Source of the DNA: an uncultured Bacilli bacterium
Lineage (GTDB): Bacteria > Bacillota_I > Bacilli_A > RF39 > UBA660
Assembly (NCBI GenBank): GCA_934098525.1
Contig: CAKONZ010000006.1
Coordinates: 29,903-93,902 of the forward strand
Direction: 5' to 3'
DNA length: 64,000 nt
A program made the translations under genes and the position numbers. Below, piece by piece: positions 42,228 through 50,162 of the stretch (positions are counted from its first letter, which is position 1; every line of letters begins with the position of its first letter). The notes beneath the pieces are model-generated. The model saw only the letters and a list, made by a program, of their open reading frames with translations. It ran no database searches and was not told the DNA's origin.

Positions 42228-42434
42228 ATGAGACATAGTTGTTTTTGTAATTGTTCTGCTTGTAAATATAAAAGAAAAAATAGTGGTTGTTATATAGGAC
42301 TTATTGGAATTTGGGTTTTAATACTTTTATATCAAGCTTTAATTACTATGTTTTTTACATTAACTTTTAATGCAGTTATTTTGTTTATTGAAATTGCTAT
42401 ATTTTTCTTTCTTATATTAGGACTTATACTCTGA
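42228..42434 (+). CDS. Small Cys-rich membrane protein
   Basis: The 68-aa protein starts at ATG 42228 (AGGTGATTAGA site; the GTG at 42219 is inside that site). It begins MRHSCFCNCSACKYKRKN with four Cys close together, then a Gly-Cys, and then two membrane helices. The Cys pattern CFCNCSAC could bind a metal. I do not recognise the family. It is on the plus strand and overlaps the tail of the minus-strand kinase-like gene by 18 bp. Confidence 0.6.
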   Translation: MRHSCFCNCSACKYKRKNSGCYIGLIGIWVLILLYQALITMFFTLTFNAVILFIEIAIFFFLILGLIL

Positions 42435-43289
42435 TATGTTTTTATCTGTGTTATATATATATTTAAGTAAATTATTTACTTTTTTTGTGTTTTCATATTC
42501 ATTGTTATTAAATTTTATTTTATATGGAATAGAGATAAGTAAAAATAGAAGAGATTTTTCATCTTCTGTTAATGGGTATCTTTTTTCATATTCTTCTAAA
42601 AGAAAGGTAAAATCAATATTATCATATTCATTTAAATATAGATTATATAAATCATATATTGGCATGTCAAATTTTGATTTATCCCAACTTATAAAATAAG
42701 CATTTTCATTTTTTAAATAATGAGACAATCTTAAATTATTATGATTTAATACTACTCTTTTTTTATCTACTTCTTTTACATATTCATACCAATTTTCTAA
42801 TGATGTTTTACAATATTCTATATTTGAGTTTATCTTAGTTATGTTTCTTATTAATAAATAATGAGATGGGGACATATATTCCTCATCTTCTATTTCTTCT
42901 GTTAAATTGTTAAAATATTTTTCTAAATCTTCTATTTTATTATTTATATCTTCATAAATAATTTTATATTCATCTATATCTGTTCTTTTATAATGAGTTG
43001 TTTTTTGATGAAGTAAGCTTAATAAATTTATTAGATCAATTGATCTTTCTTCGATAGGAATATTGGTATCATTAATATACTCATATACATCATAATTAGT
43101 TGTTTCATAATAATTTGGAAAATAATTAAAGTTTCTTGATATTAAATAATTAAAAGTATCATTTAAATCTTTATTTTTCTTTTTAAATATATATTTATTA
43201 TTATTTGCTAATACTTCTATTACTGAGTTTATTTTCTTGTATCCAGTTGGTGATATTTTTAATTCTTTTATATCTTCTTTGTTAATCAT
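42417..43289 (-). CDS. CotS/YsxE-like kinase-fold protein
   Basis: The 290-aa protein resembles spore-coat CotS/YutH/YsxE proteins, which have an aminoglycoside-phosphotransferase fold. It has a small lobe with VIEVLANNNKYIFKKK, a long helical middle, and VLNHNNLRLSHYLKNEN and FISWDKSKFDMPIYDLYNLY in place of the catalytic loop and the Asp motif. His-Asn-Asn replaces the usual His-Gly-Asp, so activity is doubtful. It overlaps the upstream LysM gene by 8 bp. In B. subtilis spoVID and ysxE are adjacent in the same order, which supports the call. It could also be a generic choline-kinase-like protein. Confidence 0.72.
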   Translation of the reverse strand: MINKEDIKELKISPTGYKKINSVIEVLANNNKYIFKKKNKDLNDTFNYLISRNFNYFPNYYETTNYDVYEYINDTNIPIEERSIDLINLLSLLHQKTTHYKRTDIDEYKIIYEDINNKIEDLEKYFNNLTEEIEDEEYMSPSHYLLIRNITKINSNIEYCKTSLENWYEYVKEVDKKRVVLNHNNLRLSHYLKNENAYFISWDKSKFDMPIYDLYNLYLNEYDNIDFTFLLEEYEKRYPLTEDEKSLLFLLISIPYKIKFNNNEYENTKKVNNLLKYIYNTDKNISEYKS

Positions 43290-43896
43290 TTGGTATTATT
43301 AATTTTATTCCAGTATGGATGTTTTCTATGTCATTGTATTCTTTTAGTTTTTCTTTAGTAGTATTTGAACGCTCTAATATTTTATCTAATGTGTCATCTT
43401 CTTTAACAATATATATATTATATGTTAAGTATGTTTCCTCAGTATTTATTGGATTTACTGTATTAATTAAATCTGGTTTTTTAGAGTCTACTATATTAAC
43501 TCTTTTTTCTTCTTTTGATACTACTGGTATTGTTTCATCTTCTTTTTCTATACATCTTTTTTCTTCAACTTGTTCTTCTTTTCTTACTAAGTTATTAATT
43601 GCTACTTCTATTGATATTTTTAGTTTTTCATTATTAATAACTTCATAGTTAAAATCTTCAATATCAATAGTGGCATCATAAGTATCATAGTCATCACTAA
43701 TAGCTATTTCACATGGAACTTTATAGCTATAGTTTTCATCTTTTTCATCACTTGAATAACTTCCTTTTATATAAAAGTTTCCTGATATTAAATCATCGTT
43801 TTTTAGTATTAAATCATTGTCAAGTGATATACTGATAAGATCTTTAATTTTCTTTTTAAAGATTATTTCTTTTTCAAATGGTATTATTTGTTTCAT
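43282..43896 (-). CDS. SpoVID-like protein (SPOCS and LysM domains)
   Basis: The 204-aa protein has an N-terminal beta-rich domain (about 1-105; SGNFYIKGSYSS, then YKVPCEIAI) like the SPOCS/DUF3794 domain of SpoVID, a charged linker (about 110-155), and a C-terminal LysM domain (about 160-204; IYIVKEDDTLDKILERSNTT, ending GIKLIIP). SpoVID guides coat proteins around the forespore in B. subtilis but is much longer. The start follows AGGAGGATATGT. The next gene is YsxE-like, as in B. subtilis. It may be a relic or a shorter working version of the coat encasement protein. Confidence 0.75.
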   Translation of the reverse strand: MKQIIPFEKEIIFKKKIKDLISISLDNDLILKNDDLISGNFYIKGSYSSDEKDENYSYKVPCEIAISDDYDTYDATIDIEDFNYEVINNEKLKISIEVAINNLVRKEEQVEEKRCIEKEDETIPVVSKEEKRVNIVDSKKPDLINTVNPINTEETYLTYNIYIVKEDDTLDKILERSNTTKEKLKEYNDIENIHTGIKLIIPND

Positions 43897-43941
43897 ACAT
43901 ATCCTCCTAGAAAAAGTATATGTATTAGTAATAAAATAATG

Positions 43942-43974
43942 AAAAAAAGAAGCATATATTTTTGATATGCTTCT
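43942..43974 (-). terminator. Terminator of the csoR-metallothionein unit
   Basis: AGAAGCATAT and ATATGCTTCT arms with a short A-rich loop, followed by seven U in the minus direction. Confidence 0.9.
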
Positions 43975-43990
43975 AAGTATTTAAATTCTA

Positions 43991-44143
43991 TTATTTTGAA
44001 CATTCACATTCTTTGTTGTTTTGACATCCACATGTACAGTTTTCATCACATGTGCAATTTCCTTCTTCACAGCCACAAGTACATTCTTTGCCTTCGTTGC
44101 AACCGCAAGTACAATCGTCATTACAAACTTTTTTTTCTTCCAT
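43991..44143 (-). CDS. Metallothionein-like Cys-rich peptide
   Basis: This 50-aa gene is too short for usual cut-offs. ATG 44143 follows AGGAGGAAAAA, stop TAA at 43993-43991. The peptide has 16 Cys, in repeated CTCGC units (CTCGCNEGKECTCGCEEG, then CTCDENCTCGC), separated by acidic residues. There is no signal peptide. This composition fits a cytoplasmic metal-binding peptide, probably for Cu(I) or Zn, and the CsoR-family gene 9 bp upstream favours copper. I do not know an exact family. A terminator follows. Confidence 0.82.
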   Translation of the reverse strand: MEEKKVCNDDCTCGCNEGKECTCGCEEGNCTCDENCTCGCQNNKECECSK

Positions 44144-44152
44144 TTTTTCCTC

Positions 44153-44436
44153 CTAATCATTGAATCTTTTAAATAAACTTGTTAATTCATCAATTACTTC
44201 TTCATCTTTTATATCATCAGAAATGCATCGATAAACATGGTTCTCAAACATAAGATTTGCTAAACTTTTTAATGATTTTTCTGCCGCTACTATTTGAATC
44301 AATATGTTATTACAATATTTATCTTCTTAATCATTTTTTTAATTCCATCTAGTTGACCATTTATTCTATTAATTCTACTTAATAGTTGATTTTTTTCTTC
44401 AGAATTACGTTTTGTTGTTTTGCAACATTCACTCAT
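44153..44436 (-). pseudogene. csoR: CsoR-family copper-type repressor, frameshifted
   Basis: From ATG 44436 (AGGTGGTGAAAAT site) the first frame gives SRINRINGQLDGIKKMIKK, typical of CsoR/DUF156, but stops at 44301-44299 after 45 codons. The next frame continues as DKYCNNILIQIVAAEKSLKS, then ENHVYRC and VIDELTSLFKRFND to a stop at 44155-44153. One base is missing near 44323-44328 compared with a family-like Lys-Glu-Asp-Lys-Tyr-Cys join. All three expected metal ligands (Cys of DKYC, His and Cys of HVYRC) lie in the second frame. So the gene is broken, or the base is a sequence error; the downstream metal-binding gene is intact. Confidence 0.85.
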
Positions 44437-44454
44437 ATTTTCACCACCTATTAA

Positions 44455-44495
44455 ATTATAAAATATTTACATTAAAAAAGTAAATAAGGGGGTAT
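44455..44495 (-). promoter_or_regulatory. Promoter region of the csoR-metallothionein unit
   Basis: Perfect TATAAT (44460-44455) with a weak -35 (TTACTT at 17 bp) on the minus strand. Upstream lies ATACCCCC (44495-44488), a G/C-tract like those in CsoR operators, though no full inverted copy is seen. Confidence 0.5.
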
Positions 44496-44505
44496 ATTGT
44501 AATAA

Positions 44506-45036
44506 TTATCTTAAATATTTATTGTATTTCATTTCTTCTTCTAGAGTTGTTGTTTTACCATGACCTGGATATAATGTTATATCTAATGGATAGGTTTTTA
44601 TTTTTTCGATACTTTTTAGCATATCGTCATAATTTCCTCCTAGTAGATCTACTCTACCAATTGAATCAAAAAATAAGAAATCACCAGTAAACATTACTTT
44701 ATAGTCTTCAAAATATATACAAATACTATCAGGAGTGTGTCCTTTGGTATATATTACCTTGAAATTAAATTCATCTATTTTTTGAGGGCCTTCAAAAAGA
44801 TTGTCATAATTGTATATATTTATAGAATACATCTCACTTAAATCTTTAGCGTATTTTGTATGATCTTTATGTGAATGGGTAGTAATTATTCCTACTGGTT
44901 GTAATTCTAATTCTCTTATTCTTGATATTATAAAATTTTCATCATCACCTGGGTCTATTATTAAACATTTTTTATCTTTATATAACAAATAACAATTAGC
45001 TTCTAGGTCTCCAACTTTTAATATATCTATATTCAT
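44506..45036 (-). CDS. Metallo-beta-lactamase-fold hydrolase (glyoxalase II-like)
   Basis: The 176-aa protein has the metal motif THSHKDH (53-59), GHTPDSICIYF with the next His, FTGDFLFFDSIGRVDLLGG, and PGHGKTT with the last His. This is the short glyoxalase II-like/YcbL type, which hydrolyses thioesters such as S-lactoyl-thiols; the true substrate is unknown. It starts 4 bp inside the end of murC, so the two genes are coupled. No terminator is seen before the csoR promoter. Confidence 0.9.
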   Translation of the reverse strand: MNIDILKVGDLEANCYLLYKDKKCLIIDPGDDENFIISRIRELELQPVGIITTHSHKDHTKYAKDLSEMYSINIYNYDNLFEGPQKIDEFNFKVIYTKGHTPDSICIYFEDYKVMFTGDFLFFDSIGRVDLLGGNYDDMLKSIEKIKTYPLDITLYPGHGKTTTLEEEMKYNKYLR

Positions 45037-46331
45037 TTTAATCCCTCTTTATATGCATCTGTTAACCATGTTGGATCTTTACAACCCATGAATGGTATTA
45101 CAGCGTTTTTGTGTTTATATAATTTACTTATTGTTTCTTTTGATATTTTTTCAGCATTAGGTATTAAATTTATTATTAAATCTGATGTGACATTTGGGAA
45201 ATCTTCAAATTTTTCACGAGCTGGTTCAATGTCTGTTACATATACTTTATCAGCCTCAGATAATACTTTGGCAAATTCTTTATAGAAAGCTTTAGTTCTT
45301 GATATTGTATATGGTATTAAAACTGCCACTAATTCTTTGTCTGGATATTTTTGTCTAGCTGTTTGTAAAACTGTTTGAACTTCGGTTGGATGATGAGCAT
45401 AATCATCTACTAATACTACATCATTTATTTTTTCTTCAGCAAATCTTCTTTTAGCGCCTTTAAATAAATTTAAATATTTTATTATGTCTTCTTTTGATAT
45501 TTTTTCTAAATAGCAAACATAAATACACGCTAAGGCATTTAATACCATGTGTTTTCCATATATATTTAGATTAAAATGTCCAAAGAATGTGTTGTTTATA
45601 TAAACATCAAAACTACTACCATCTGTTCTAAAATCAGCATTTTTGGCTACAACATCATTATTTTCATTAAATCCATAATATATTATCTTGTCTGATTTTA
45701 ATTTTCTAACATTTTCATCATCACCACACGCTATTACTTTATAAGTTGTCTTATCTATAAATTTTTGAAATGTTTCTATTATATCATTTATATCTTTGTA
45801 ACAATCAACATGATCTAATTCAATATTGGTTACTACTGCATATTTTGGTAAATATTTTAAGAAATGTCTTTCAAATTCACATGACTCTACTACAAAAAGA
45901 TTGGTATTTTTATTAACATGACCTGTTCCATCTCCTATAAGATAATTGGTACCTATTGTATTTTCTAGTATATTTGATAATAATGCTGTAGTTGTAGTTT
46001 TACCATGGGTACCACTTATACAAATAGCATCTAATTTTTCGGTTAACTTACCTATCATTTCATAATATCCATACATTACACATCCTAATTCTTTAGCTCT
46101 TTTGTAAGCATAATGATCTTCATGAATAGCAGCTGTATAGACAAAAATATAATCTTTTGTTAATTGATCACAATTGTCATAAATTAAAATATTTCTTTCC
46201 TTTAATACATCTTCTGTAAATGCATAGTATTTATAATCATCACAGCCAATTACTTCATTACCCCAATCATGTAGCATTGAAGCAAGAGAAGCCATACCTG
46301 ATCCTTTAATACCTGCAAAAAAATACTTCAT
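45033..46331 (-). CDS. murC: UDP-N-acetylmuramate-L-alanine ligase
   Basis: MurC adds L-Ala to UDP-MurNAc, the first stem-peptide step. The 432-aa protein has the N-terminal dinucleotide-like motif IKGSGMASLASML (in place of GxGGxGM), the P-loop GTHGKTTTT (107-115), NIELDHVDCY, and DDYAHHPTEVQTVL, which is the MurC hallmark. The start follows AGAAGGTGATTTT. It leads an operon with the metallo-hydrolase. The promoter has a TGTTATAAT extended -10 near 46365-46375. Confidence 0.96.
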   Translation of the reverse strand: MKYFFAGIKGSGMASLASMLHDWGNEVIGCDDYKYYAFTEDVLKERNILIYDNCDQLTKDYIFVYTAAIHEDHYAYKRAKELGCVMYGYYEMIGKLTEKLDAICISGTHGKTTTTALLSNILENTIGTNYLIGDGTGHVNKNTNLFVVESCEFERHFLKYLPKYAVVTNIELDHVDCYKDINDIIETFQKFIDKTTYKVIACGDDENVRKLKSDKIIYYGFNENNDVVAKNADFRTDGSSFDVYINNTFFGHFNLNIYGKHMVLNALACIYVCYLEKISKEDIIKYLNLFKGAKRRFAEEKINDVVLVDDYAHHPTEVQTVLQTARQKYPDKELVAVLIPYTISRTKAFYKEFAKVLSEADKVYVTDIEPAREKFEDFPNVTSDLIINLIPNAEKISKETISKLYKHKNAVIPFMGCKDPTWLTDAYKEGLK

Positions 46332-46389
46332 AAAATCACCTTCTATTAATTTATATACTTAAATTATAACATATATTTAATATTTAAAG

Positions 46390-46413
46390 AAAAAAACTTC
46401 ATAATGAAGTTTT
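46390..46413 (-). terminator. Terminator of the VNP-repeat membrane protein gene
   Basis: AAACTTCAT and ATGAAGTTT arms followed by a run of U in the minus direction. Confidence 0.88.
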
Positions 46414-46420
46414 AAGTTTT

Positions 46421-47152
46421 TTAAAGTGTATCATTATTATTAAATTTATCACTTATACTTTCAGTTTGTCCTGTTGGTTGTTGAATTCCTGGGTTAACTG
46501 GATTAACCGGATTAACTGGGTTAACTGGATTAACTGGATTTACTGGGTTAACCGGATTTACTGGATTAACCGGATTTACTGGATTAACTGGATTTACTGG
46601 GTTAACTGGATTTACTGAGTTAACTGAGTTCATTGTATTTACTGAATTATTATTCATATTATTGTAGCCATTCATATTATTATTTGTACCATAATTATTC
46701 ATGTTGTTATTTGTATTGTAATTGTTATTTACAGATTCATTTGCATATGATCCTTCATAATTACAATTTTTACTGAATGCTAATATAGGTATACAAATTA
46801 CTGGAAAAAATACTGTTAAGACACCAAATCCTGTTGATTTTCCAAACTTGTGTGCCAATTCGATATATAATTTAAACATTATATAAATATTTGCTATTGG
46901 TATAAAAAATAATAAAATATTCCATGTTGGTAAGTTTGTTATTTCAAGTAAAACAATAATATTATATACAGGAACAATACATTCCCATCCTTTTTTTCCA
47001 GCTTTTTTATATAGTTTCCATAAACTAACTAATAAAAATATTCCAATTGCCATTGTTACAATCCAATAAGTTCCTAACATTGCTAAAATAGCAGCTACTC
47101 CACTATTATTTGTTTGATAAGTAGTATACTCATAATAATTATAATTTTCCAT
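46421..47152 (-). CDS. DUF5684-like membrane protein with Val-Asn-Pro repeat tail
   Basis: The 243-aa protein starts at MENYNYYEY (47152; AGGAGGACATTT site). It has four membrane helices (about 20-150) with the pair [15 protein letters not shown] and [24 protein letters not shown], a pattern of DUF5684 membrane proteins often near signal peptidases. A long low-complexity tail follows: Asn/Tyr/Met-rich (about 155-185), then 14 exact Val-Asn-Pro units, then [16 protein letters not shown]. The tail faces either side; this cannot be settled by eye. Function is unknown. The proline-periodic tail would form an extended, stiff rod. Confidence 0.78.
   Translation of the reverse strand: MENYNYYEYTTYQTNNSGVAAILAMLGTYWIVTMAIGIFLLVSLWKLYKKAGKKGWECIVPVYNIIVLLEITNLPTWNILLFFIPIANIYIMFKLYIELAHKFGKSTGFGVLTVFFPVICIPILAFSKNCNYEGSYANESVNNNYNTNNNMNNYGTNNNMNGYNNMNNNSVNTMNSVNSVNPVNPVNPVNPVNPVNPVNPVNPVNPVNPVNPVNPVNPVNPGIQQPTGQTESISDKFNNNDTL
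46491..46616. repeat. 9-bp tandem repeat, 14 units (Val-Asn-Pro codons)
   Basis: Units of GG(A/G)TT(A/T)AC(C/T) run head to tail for 126 bp, with two degenerate units after (46617-46634). On the coding strand each reads Val-Asn-Pro. Third-position differences are all synonymous, so protein periodicity is kept under selection or by recent expansion. Confidence 0.95.
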
Positions 47153-47275
47153 AAATGTCCTCCTATGATATATTAAATAGAATACAATCACTCTACTTTA
47201 ATTAGAGTTTATCATAAAAAACAATTTAAGACAACATTTTATTTTTTATTATTTTAACTATTAGTCAACTGACTT

Positions 47276-48517
47276 TTATAGATTTAAACTATTCTTATTT
47301 AATAAGAAATCTTTTACACCGATAATTAAAATACCATCTTCATTATGCCATGAACTTATATCATCTTTAACTACTATTATCTTTTTAAAATTATCGCCAA
47401 CGCAATTTAATGGTCTTGATTCTTGATAATTTTTTTCTTTTGAGTCAATATTTAATGCTGATTGTATATAATATCTATTACTTGCCATATTACATACAAA
47501 ATCTATCTCATAATAAGTTCTTCCATCATTATTTCTTGATTCTACTACTCCAACATCTACATTATATCCTCTTATTAATAGTTCATTATAAATAATATTT
47601 TCCATAATATGGTTCTCTTCTTGTTGTCTAAAATTTAGTCTTACATTTCTAAGTCCTAGATCAGTAAAATAATATTTAAATGGTGTTGAGATATATTTTC
47701 TTCCTTTAACATCATATCTTAAAGCTTTTTCAATAAGGAAAGCGTTTTCTAAATGTTCAATATAAGAAGTAATTGTGTTAACTGAAATATCTTTATCTCC
47801 TACACTTGTGTATGTTTTATAAATATTCATAGGATTAGTTAGTGAACCTACTGATGATGCTAGAATGTTGACAACTGAGTCTAATACATCTTTTCTTTTT
47901 ATGTCATTTCTTTCTATAATATCCTTTAAATATGTTGTTTCAAACAAACCTAATAAATAATCTGTTTTTTGCTTTTCGTTTTCTTGAAGTACAACTGGAG
48001 GAAGTCCACCATATAAAACATATTCTTTCCATGCTTTATCTATAGGAATATTTTTTAACTCTACAAATTCACTAAAAGATAACGGATATACTTTTATCTC
48101 TGTGCTTCTTCCTCTAAATTCAGTTATAATATCACTAGATAGGAATTTAGAATTTGATCCTGTTACATAAACATCTAAATTAGCTTTCTTTAAAAAACTA
48201 TTTAAAACATCTTCAAAATCTTTTACTAATTGAATTTCATCTAAAAGAATATAGTACATATCATTGTCTTTTACTTTATTCATTACATAATTAAATAATT
48301 CCATTGGATCTCTATATTTACTATTTTCAATTAAATCTAAATCCAATTTAACAATATGATCTTCTTTTATTCCATCACTAATTAAGTAATTTTTAAAAAT
48401 AGGGTCTAAAAGATATGATTTTCCACATCTTCTAATTCCTGTAATTACTTTAATTAATTTATTTTCACGAGCTGATATTAATTCATTTAAATACTGTTCT
48501 CTTTTAATTTCTTTCAT
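47276..48517 (-). CDS. AAA_14/DUF4143 family ATPase
   Basis: The 413-aa protein has Walker A GIRRCGKSYLL (27-37), Walker B YYILLDEIQ (about 99-107), and then VTGSNSKFLSSDI and GRSTEIKVYPLSFSEF, the AAA_14 hallmark. The C-terminal DUF4143 part has YFTDLGLRNVRLN, ENIIYNELLIRGYNVDVG and YEIDFVCN, a nuclease-like (PD-(D/E)xK-type) core pattern. These proteins are widespread, often in many copies, with unknown cell role. The start ATG 48517 follows AAAGGAAAA. The promoter is bracketed by two 40-bp palindromes, suggesting tight control. It is a lone gene. Confidence 0.9.
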   Translation of the reverse strand: MKEIKREQYLNELISARENKLIKVITGIRRCGKSYLLDPIFKNYLISDGIKEDHIVKLDLDLIENSKYRDPMELFNYVMNKVKDNDMYYILLDEIQLVKDFEDVLNSFLKKANLDVYVTGSNSKFLSSDIITEFRGRSTEIKVYPLSFSEFVELKNIPIDKAWKEYVLYGGLPPVVLQENEKQKTDYLLGLFETTYLKDIIERNDIKRKDVLDSVVNILASSVGSLTNPMNIYKTYTSVGDKDISVNTITSYIEHLENAFLIEKALRYDVKGRKYISTPFKYYFTDLGLRNVRLNFRQQEENHIMENIIYNELLIRGYNVDVGVVESRNNDGRTYYEIDFVCNMASNRYYIQSALNIDSKEKNYQESRPLNCVGDNFKKIIVVKDDISSWHNEDGILIIGVKDFLLNKNSLNL

Positions 48518-48532
48518 AATCAATTTTCCTTT

Positions 48533-48572
48533 CACTGAATTTTACTGACACTTTTGCCACTAATTTTCAGTA
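48533..48572. repeat. 40-bp imperfect palindrome, proximal copy
   Basis: This copy lies between the -10 box and the ribosome binding site of the ATPase gene. On the minus strand it begins TACTGAAAATTAGTGGCA and ends CAGTAAAATTCAGTG. It matches the distal copy at 48609-48648 at all but a few positions. Confidence 0.88.
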
Positions 48573-48574
48573 CC

Positions 48575-48603
48575 ATTATACTACATAAATTTTAAAAAAA
48601 CAA
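48575..48603 (-). promoter_or_regulatory. Promoter of the DUF4143 ATPase gene
   Basis: TTGTTT (48603-48598), 17-bp spacer and perfect TATAAT (48580-48575) on the minus strand. It lies exactly between the two palindromes, 2 bp from the proximal one and 5 bp from the distal one. Confidence 0.8.
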
Positions 48604-48608
48604 TATCT

Positions 48609-48648
48609 CACTGAATTTTACTGGCAGTTTTGCCACTAATTTTCAGTG
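48609..48648. repeat. 40-bp imperfect palindrome, distal copy
   Basis: On the minus strand the arms are CACTGAAAATTAGTGGCA and TGCCAGTAAAATTCAGTG, 15 of 18 positions pairing, with a 4-nt centre. It lies just upstream of the -35 box. The copy-to-copy distance is 76 bp. Confidence 0.88.
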
Positions 48649-48704
48649 GGGTTTTTATTATATTGTATGTATTTAATTAAAAATTATAATAAAATTATAG
48701 AAAA

Positions 48705-48745
48705 ATAAAAGGATTGTTTCTGTAAATACAGATTACAATCCTTTT
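48705..48745. terminator. Terminator of serS
   Basis: AAAAGGATTGT and ACAATCCTTTT outer arms plus an inner TCTGTA/TACAGA stem; T-tracts on both sides make it bidirectional. Confidence 0.9.
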
Positions 48746-48764
48746 ATTTATATATACTCATAAA

Positions 48765-50054
48765 TTATTTTTGTCTTGGTTTTATTACTTCCAAACCACC
48801 CATATAAGGTTGTAAAACTTTTGGAACTCTAATACTACCATCTTCATTATAATTGTTTTCAATTAAGGCTATTAATGCTCTAGTGCTTGCTAATACTGTG
48901 TTGTTTAAAGTATGAACATATTCATTACCGTTTTTTGTTTTCATTCTAATACCTAGTCTTCTAGCTTGAGCATCACTTAAGTTAGAACAAGAACCAACTT
49001 CGAAATATTTTTGTTGTCTTGGACTCCAAGCTTCAATATCACAAGATTTAACTTTTAAATCAGCTAAATCTCCAGAGCAGCATTCTAGTTGTCTTACAGG
49101 AATATCCATACTTCTGAATATTTCTACTGTATATTTCCACATTTTATTATACCAATCCATTGACTCTTCTGGTTTACAAAGAACTATCATTTCTTGTTTT
49201 TCAAATTGATGGACTCTATAGATACCTCTTTCTTCAATACCATGTGCTCCAACTTCTTTTCTAAAGCATGGAGAATATGAAGTCATTGTTATTGGAAGAG
49301 ATTCTTCATTTATTAATTGTCCTTTGAATCTACCTATCATTGAGTGTTCACTTGTACCAATTAAGAATAAGTCTTCTCCTTCTATTTTATACATCATAGC
49401 ATCCATTTCTGCAAAAGACATTACTCCATTTACAACATCACTTCTTATCATAAATGGTGGTATACAATAAATAAAGTTTTTATTTATCATATAATCTCTA
49501 GCATACGCTAACATAGCACTTGATAGTCTTGCTATGTCACCCATTAAATAATAGAAACCATTTCCACTTGTTCTTCCAGCACTATCCTTATCTAAACCAT
49601 TTAATTTTTCAATTATATCAGCATGATATGGTATTTCATAATCTGGTATGAATGGCTCTCCAAATCTTTCAACTTCTACATTTTCACTATCATCTTTTCC
49701 AATTGGTACTGAAGGATCAATGATATTAGGAATTACCATCATAATTTCTTTTATTTCTTTTTGTAATACTTCTTCTTTTTCAGACAATTCTTTTATTTCA
49801 TCTGAAATAAGTTTAAGTTCTTCTTTTATTTTATTAGCTTCTTCTATTTTCTTTTCTCTCATTAAAGAACCAATTAAATCACTTTTACTATTTTTTTCAA
49901 ATCTTAATTTATCGCCTTTTAATTTGCATTCACGAAATAAAACATCCTTTTCATAAACTTCATCTACTAAAGGTAATTTTTCATCTTGAAATTTTTTCTT
50001 TATATTTTCTTTTACTAAATCCCTATTATTTCTAATTAAGTTAATATCTATCAT
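48765..50054 (-). CDS. serS: Serine-tRNA ligase
   Basis: SerRS charges tRNA-Ser and tRNA-Sec. The 429-aa protein starts at MIDINLIRNN (50054; GGAAGGTGATATT site). It has the long N-terminal coiled-coil arm (about 30-105, EEANKIKEELKLISDEIKE) that grips the tRNA long arm, then the class II core with FLIGTSEHSM, SYSPCFRKEVGAHGIEERGI (motif 2) and HTLNNTVLASTRALIALIEN (motif 3). No T-box precedes it; it has a standard promoter at 50077-50105. Confidence 0.97.
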   Translation of the reverse strand: MIDINLIRNNRDLVKENIKKKFQDEKLPLVDEVYEKDVLFRECKLKGDKLRFEKNSKSDLIGSLMREKKIEEANKIKEELKLISDEIKELSEKEEVLQKEIKEIMMVIPNIIDPSVPIGKDDSENVEVERFGEPFIPDYEIPYHADIIEKLNGLDKDSAGRTSGNGFYYLMGDIARLSSAMLAYARDYMINKNFIYCIPPFMIRSDVVNGVMSFAEMDAMMYKIEGEDLFLIGTSEHSMIGRFKGQLINEESLPITMTSYSPCFRKEVGAHGIEERGIYRVHQFEKQEMIVLCKPEESMDWYNKMWKYTVEIFRSMDIPVRQLECCSGDLADLKVKSCDIEAWSPRQQKYFEVGSCSNLSDAQARRLGIRMKTKNGNEYVHTLNNTVLASTRALIALIENNYNEDGSIRVPKVLQPYMGGLEVIKPRQK

Positions 50055-50076
50055 AATATCACCTTCCAATATCTAT

Positions 50077-50105
50077 ATTTTATCAAATCAATTATTTATA
50101 GTAAA
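50077..50105 (-). promoter_or_regulatory. Promoter of serS
   Basis: TTTACT (50105-50100), 17-bp spacer and TAAAAT (50082-50077) on the minus strand, 22 bp before the start codon. Confidence 0.7.
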
Positions 50106-50132
50106 GTATTATTCTTTTTTATTTTTATAATA

Positions 50133-50162
50133 AAATAAAGGAAAAAAATATTTTCCTTTATT
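50133..50162 (-). terminator. Terminator of typA
   Basis: AATAAAGGAAAA and TTTTCCTTTATT arms with a short loop, followed by a U-rich stretch in the minus direction, overlapping the typA stop. Confidence 0.85.

Noticed and set aside
46491..46634. Intrinsic regulatory repeat or iteron origin
   Set aside because: The 9-bp unit is in frame and encodes Val-Asn-Pro throughout; no dnaA, DnaA boxes or partition genes are nearby.
48533..48648. Terminal inverted repeats of an insertion sequence
   Set aside because: The two copies are direct, not inverted with respect to each other, contain only a promoter between them, and no transposase or target duplication is seen.
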